This document shows positions 37,363 to 40,053 of a stretch of 40,053 nucleotides of DNA, piece after piece. The DNA is taken from contig NZ_FXAT01000023.1 in the NCBI RefSeq assembly GCF_900177725.1, positions 1-40,053 on the forward strand, given 5' to 3'. Position numbers and translations under genes: made by a program. This DNA is from Paraburkholderia susongensis. GTDB lineage: Bacteria > Pseudomonadota > Gammaproteobacteria > Burkholderiales > Burkholderiaceae. The notes under the pieces are model-generated. The model did no database searches and had not been told where the DNA came from. It worked only from the letters and a program-made list of their open reading frames with translations. Within the stretch, counting starts at the first letter, position 1. Each line of letters begins with the position of its first letter.

Positions 37363-40053
37363 AGTGAGCGGCCGCCACGACGGCATCAAGGAATATCTGG
37401 AGAAGGGGCAGAAGCAGGACCGGGAGTTTTCGCGAGACCAGATGGACGAGCGCGTCATTCTCGCCGGCGACCTCGATCTGGCAAACGAGGTGATCCAGTC
37501 AATGGACACCGACGCCGAGCGCTACAAGACCATCACGTTGTCGTTCAAGGAGGACGACATCGAGCGGGCCACGCTCGAGGAGATCGTGCGCGAGTTTGAG
37601 GCGTTCGCTTTCGCGGCATACGAGCCGGACGAATACTGCTTCTATGCCGAAGCCCATCTCCCGAAAATCAAGAGCTACGCGGACCGGAAGTCGGGCGAGC
37701 CGATCGAGCGTAAGCCGCATATCCACGTCGTCATACCGAAGGTCAATCTGTTGACCGGTCGGAAGCTCGACCCGTTCGCGATGGTTGAGCATCAGGCGAA
37801 ATTCATCGACGCATTTCAGGAGCACATCAACCACAAGTACGGTCTCGCAAGTCCGAAGGACAACCGGCGCGTCGAGTTCACCAGCGCATCGGAAATGATC
37901 AGCCGCTACAAAGGCGACGCATTCGAGGGGGCAAACCGCGAACTGAAAGCGTCCATTCTGGAAGCGATGCTGGAGCGCGACATCACGCAGGTTGACGACT
38001 TCCGGACGTTACTGCGCGAGTTTGGCGAAACGCGTACACGCAACGCGGGCCGCGAGACCGAGTACGAGAACATCAAGCCGGCCGATGCAGGGAAGGGTGT
38101 CAATCTGAAGGAATACGTGTTCACACGTGCGTTCGTTGAACTGCCGGCAGAAGAAAAGCGGGCCGTGCTCGAGCAAACCATCGAGCCTCGTTACGACGTG
38201 GTCGGAGCCCCGCGGCCGACGCCGGAGGTATTGCGCGACACGCTGCGCGAATGGCAGGACGTGCGAGCCAAGGAAGTGAAGTATTTCAACGGAGGCAATC
38301 TCAAAGCCTATCCGTTCTATCAGAACGCGTCGCCCGACGATCGCCGGCAGTTGCTGGCTGTTCGCGAGCAGCGCTTCTATCAACGATTTCGAGGAGGGAT
38401 TGACCATGAGCGACACACCGGGCGTGCCGGAGAACGACAACTTTATGGACGTGTGGGACGAGGCTATCGCTTCAAGCGAGGCGATGAGCGAGAGCGCGGA
38501 CGCAGCCACGCCGATCGAGAGCGAGGCATCGACAGAGACGGTCGCGAGTCCGACGCGACCGCCGAACGCGGAGCCAGCCGTCGGCGGTTCAATCATCAGC
38601 ATGACACTGAGCCAAATCGCCAAAGACCGCCGGCCAAATCCTTCGACGGTATGCGAAGTCTGTCCCGCTTCGATCTGGATGGCCATGACGTCGAGGGAGG
38701 TCAGGTGCTACTGCCGTCTGATGCACCTCGTGAGCTGGGAAACGGCGAAGCCAACGGCCATGACGCATTGCGACGGGCTGGCACTGGCGGAGGAGCAGGG
38801 GTAGGGCGCGCGCCCGCAGCGTACGAACTGCCCGAACGCGTTGCAACAATGTATGACGCGTGGCAGAACGCCGACGCGAGCGCGCGCCGGCTGTTGGCCG
38901 CCGGTAGCGCTGCGCGATTCGCGCGGGAGCATTACGGCCTGAAGGGGCAGGGCGTTTTCAGCGGGCGTTTTGATCGTGCAGACCGACCTGCCAGCCTCGC
39001 GGCCGTGAAGTCGCTGGCCGACGTCGGCCGACTGCACGAAGCTACGGCGCCAGCACGGCAGCTGTCAGCGCGGCCGGATCCGGCGACAGGCCGCGAAGCC
39101 GATTCCGTTCGCGATCAGCTGGCGCGAGACGTCGCGCACGCTCACGAGATCCAACGCGATGCACCGCGGACCGAGTTTCAGGAGATCAAGCGCACACTGG
39201 ACGCCAGTCGTCTGCTGGCCACCCTGGCGCACTCGCACGGTGTTATTCCCGGCAAGTACACGATCACCAAGGGTCGCGACGGCAGCGACCGGATCCAGTG
39301 CGGCAACCGTAACCTGAACGTGTCGGATTTCCTGACGAAGGAAGTCCATCTGCCGTGGTCGGAAGCGGCGCAGTTGATGCGTGAGACGTATCGAACACAG
39401 ACCGGCCATGACGCGTTGCATGCGCCCCGGCACACGCCAGCCGTGCCGCTTTGGCGCGATTTTCAGGCTTACCGTGGCCAACAGCTCGAGCATGATCGAA
39501 CTGCGTGGAGGGAGCAGGGCATGCAGGAGCAGGCGAGGCGCACCGCCATCCGGTCGTCATTCCATGCTGCACGTACCGCGATCGATGGTGATCGGGAGCT
39601 GTCGCCGGCGGACAGAAAGGCCGCGGTGTCGATCGCCCGCATGACGCGCATAGAACAGGAAACTGTCCTGCGCGCAACGATCGTCGCCGAACGTGAATCG
39701 CTGAAGGCCTCGACACGCCAGCCGCTTGCGGAGCGATACAGGGATTTTCTGACCGAACGGGCCCAAGCTGGCGACGAACGGGCACTGCACGAGTTGCGTC
39801 GCATGCGGCGTATCGAACCAGAGTTATATCCCGCACAGGCCGCGATCCGGCCAGCGCGGCAGGTTGAACAGAATTCGATCATCTATCGCGGGCCCGTGAT
39901 TACGCACGAGGTGGAGCGCAACGGCGACGTAACCTACAAACGCGATGGTGCTGCGTTGCTCGTCGACGAGGGGTCGTCACTGCGCATGTGGGAGGCTGAC
40001 AGGGACGCGATCGAAACCGGCCTGCGCTTGGCGCAGCAGAAATTCGGGCAGAC
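37352..40053 (+). CDS. Relaxase, N-terminal and central part (continues at 1-402)
   Basis: The full protein has 1,002 residues. The nickase domain (about 1-260) starts MLIRVSGRHDGIKEYLEKGQ, with Tyr15 a candidate for the nucleophile. Three histidines fit the metal site: His102 in AEAHLPKIKSY, and His123 and His125 in RKPHIHVVIPKVNLLTG, as in MOBP-class relaxases. Residues about 350-490 are an Arg/Asp/Gly-rich linker that also encodes a nested gene (38406-38804). Beyond it are SFDGMRSLSRFDLDGHDVEG and VLLPSDAPRELGNGE, long charged helices, and an LPD7-like domain at about 840-925. The last 95 bases of this interval duplicate bases 1-95. The relaxase cuts oriT and leads the strand into the recipient. 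Confidence 0.92.
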   Translation, partial: MLIRVSGRHDGIKEYLEKGQKQDREFSRDQMDERVILAGDLDLANEVIQSMDTDAERYKTITLSFKEDDIERATLEEIVREFEAFAFAAYEPDEYCFYAEAHLPKIKSYADRKSGEPIERKPHIHVVIPKVNLLTGRKLDPFAMVEHQAKFIDAFQEHINHKYGLASPKDNRRVEFTSASEMISRYKGDAFEGANRELKASILEAMLERDITQVDDFRTLLREFGETRTRNAGRETEYENIKPADAGKGVNLKEYVFTRAFVELPAEEKRAVLEQTIEPRYDVVGAPRPTPEVLRDTLREWQDVRAKEVKYFNGGNLKAYPFYQNASPDDRRQLLAVREQRFYQRFRGGIDHERHTGRAGERQLYGRVGRGYRFKRGDERERGRSHADRERGIDRDGRESDATAERGASRRRFNHQHDTEPNRQRPPAKSFDGMRSLSRFDLDGHDVEGGQVLLPSDAPRELGNGEANGHDALRRAGTGGGAGVGRAPAAYELPERVATMYDAWQNADASARRLLAAGSAARFAREHYGLKGQGVFSGRFDRADRPASLAAVKSLADVGRLHEATAPARQLSARPDPATGREADSVRDQLARDVAHAHEIQRDAPRTEFQEIKRTLDASRLLATLAHSHGVIPGKYTITKGRDGSDRIQCGNRNLNVSDFLTKEVHLPWSEAAQLMRETYRTQTGHDALHAPRHTPAVPLWRDFQAYRGQQLEHDRTAWREQGMQEQARRTAIRSSFHAARTAIDGDRELSPADRKAAVSIARMTRIEQETVLRATIVAERESLKASTRQPLAERYRDFLTERAQAGDERALHELRRMRRIEPELYPAQAAIRPARQVEQNSIIYRGPVITHEVERNGDVTYKRDGAALLVDEGSSLRMWEADRDAIETGLRLAQQKFGQ
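38406..38804 (+). CDS. Nested Cys-rich protein in another frame of the relaxase gene, 132 aa
   Basis: This gene lies wholly inside the relaxase gene, in the +1 frame. The ATG (38406-38408) has a strong GAGGAGG element upstream. The product has an acidic, Ser/Thr-rich N-terminal half (MSDTPGVPENDNFMDVWDEA, MSESADAATPIES). The compact C-terminal half has five cysteines in a CxxC...CxC...C pattern (VCEVCPASIWMAM, EVRCYCRLMHLVSWE, MTHCDG) suited to a metal ion. The relaxase frame here is a low-complexity linker, as expected where a second gene has been overprinted. RSF1010 mobB nested in mobA is a parallel. Function unknown; a transfer role is likely from its place. Confidence 0.65.
   Translation: MSDTPGVPENDNFMDVWDEAIASSEAMSESADAATPIESEASTETVASPTRPPNAEPAVGGSIISMTLSQIAKDRRPNPSTVCEVCPASIWMAMTSREVRCYCRLMHLVSWETAKPTAMTHCDGLALAEEQG
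39959..40053. repeat. Terminal redundancy, right copy
   Basis: These 95 bases equal bases 1-95 and mark the closing point of the circle. Confidence 0.95.

Noticed and set aside
1..40053. tRNA, rRNA, insertion sequences, integrons or resistance genes
   Set aside because: None was seen: no transposase, integrase or resistance motif and no tRNA-like cloverleaf was recognised on either strand by reading.

Overview
The window is best read as one complete circular conjugative plasmid of about 39,958 bp. The last 95 bases (39959-40053) repeat bases 1-95 exactly, and the relaxase gene continues in frame across the join (37352 to the end, then 1-402). High GC content, GTG starts, ATGA gene overlaps, and the repeated palindrome TTTTCGCGTACGCGAAAA suggest a Burkholderiales host (Burkholderia/Paraburkholderia or a relative). 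This host call is inference. I see no transposase, integrase, antibiotic resistance gene, rRNA, tRNA or CRISPR array.

Layout. (1) 433-4535 is cargo: six to seven small genes of unknown function on the minus strand, a Phd/VapC-type toxin-antitoxin pair and an SRAP-domain gene. (2) 4659-25256 is a long minus-strand transfer cluster read from high to low coordinates: ribbon-helix-helix (RHH) regulator, topB, an AT-hook protein, virB1-virB5, an Eex-like lipoprotein, virB6-virB11, a coupling protein split into two overlapping genes, an LPD7-domain protein, a StbB-like ATPase, a coiled-coil membrane protein, ssb, small exported proteins, small unknown genes and a PLD-family nuclease. The virB order with a lipoprotein between virB5 and virB6 is that of IncN pKM101. 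(3) 25257-28569 holds a divergent tandem-RHH regulator with shared operators, a strong terminator, and a two-gene regulatory module (REC-domain protein plus LuxR-type HTH protein). (4) 28570-29810 is the replication unit: a Rep_3-type initiator, five iterons, an inverted iteron copy behind rep, AT-rich repeats and a DnaA box. (5) 29970-32677 is the maintenance region: a membrane protein with a winged-helix tail, a large centromere-like repeat field, and an RHH-ParA partition pair. (6) 33373-35966 looks like the leading region: divergent ardB and a large ParB-like gene with matching leaders and operator-bearing promoters, flanked by long inverted repeats. (7) 36190-402 (across the join) is the mobilization region: a putative regulator, an oriT candidate, mobC, and a 1,002-residue relaxase that carries a second, nested gene in another frame.

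How the parts fit. The relaxase and MobC nick oriT, the VirD4 pair hands the strand to the VirB channel, and ArdB with the ParB-like protein would act early in the recipient. The single and tandem RHH proteins probably control the transfer operon. The RHH-ParA pair and Rep maintain the plasmid. The most unusual points are the nested Cys-rich gene inside the relaxase, the coupling protein split at a stop-start overlap, a VirD4-like P-loop fragment fused in front of VirB5, the twin leaders of ardB and the ParB-like gene, and the plasmid-borne REC/LuxR module.
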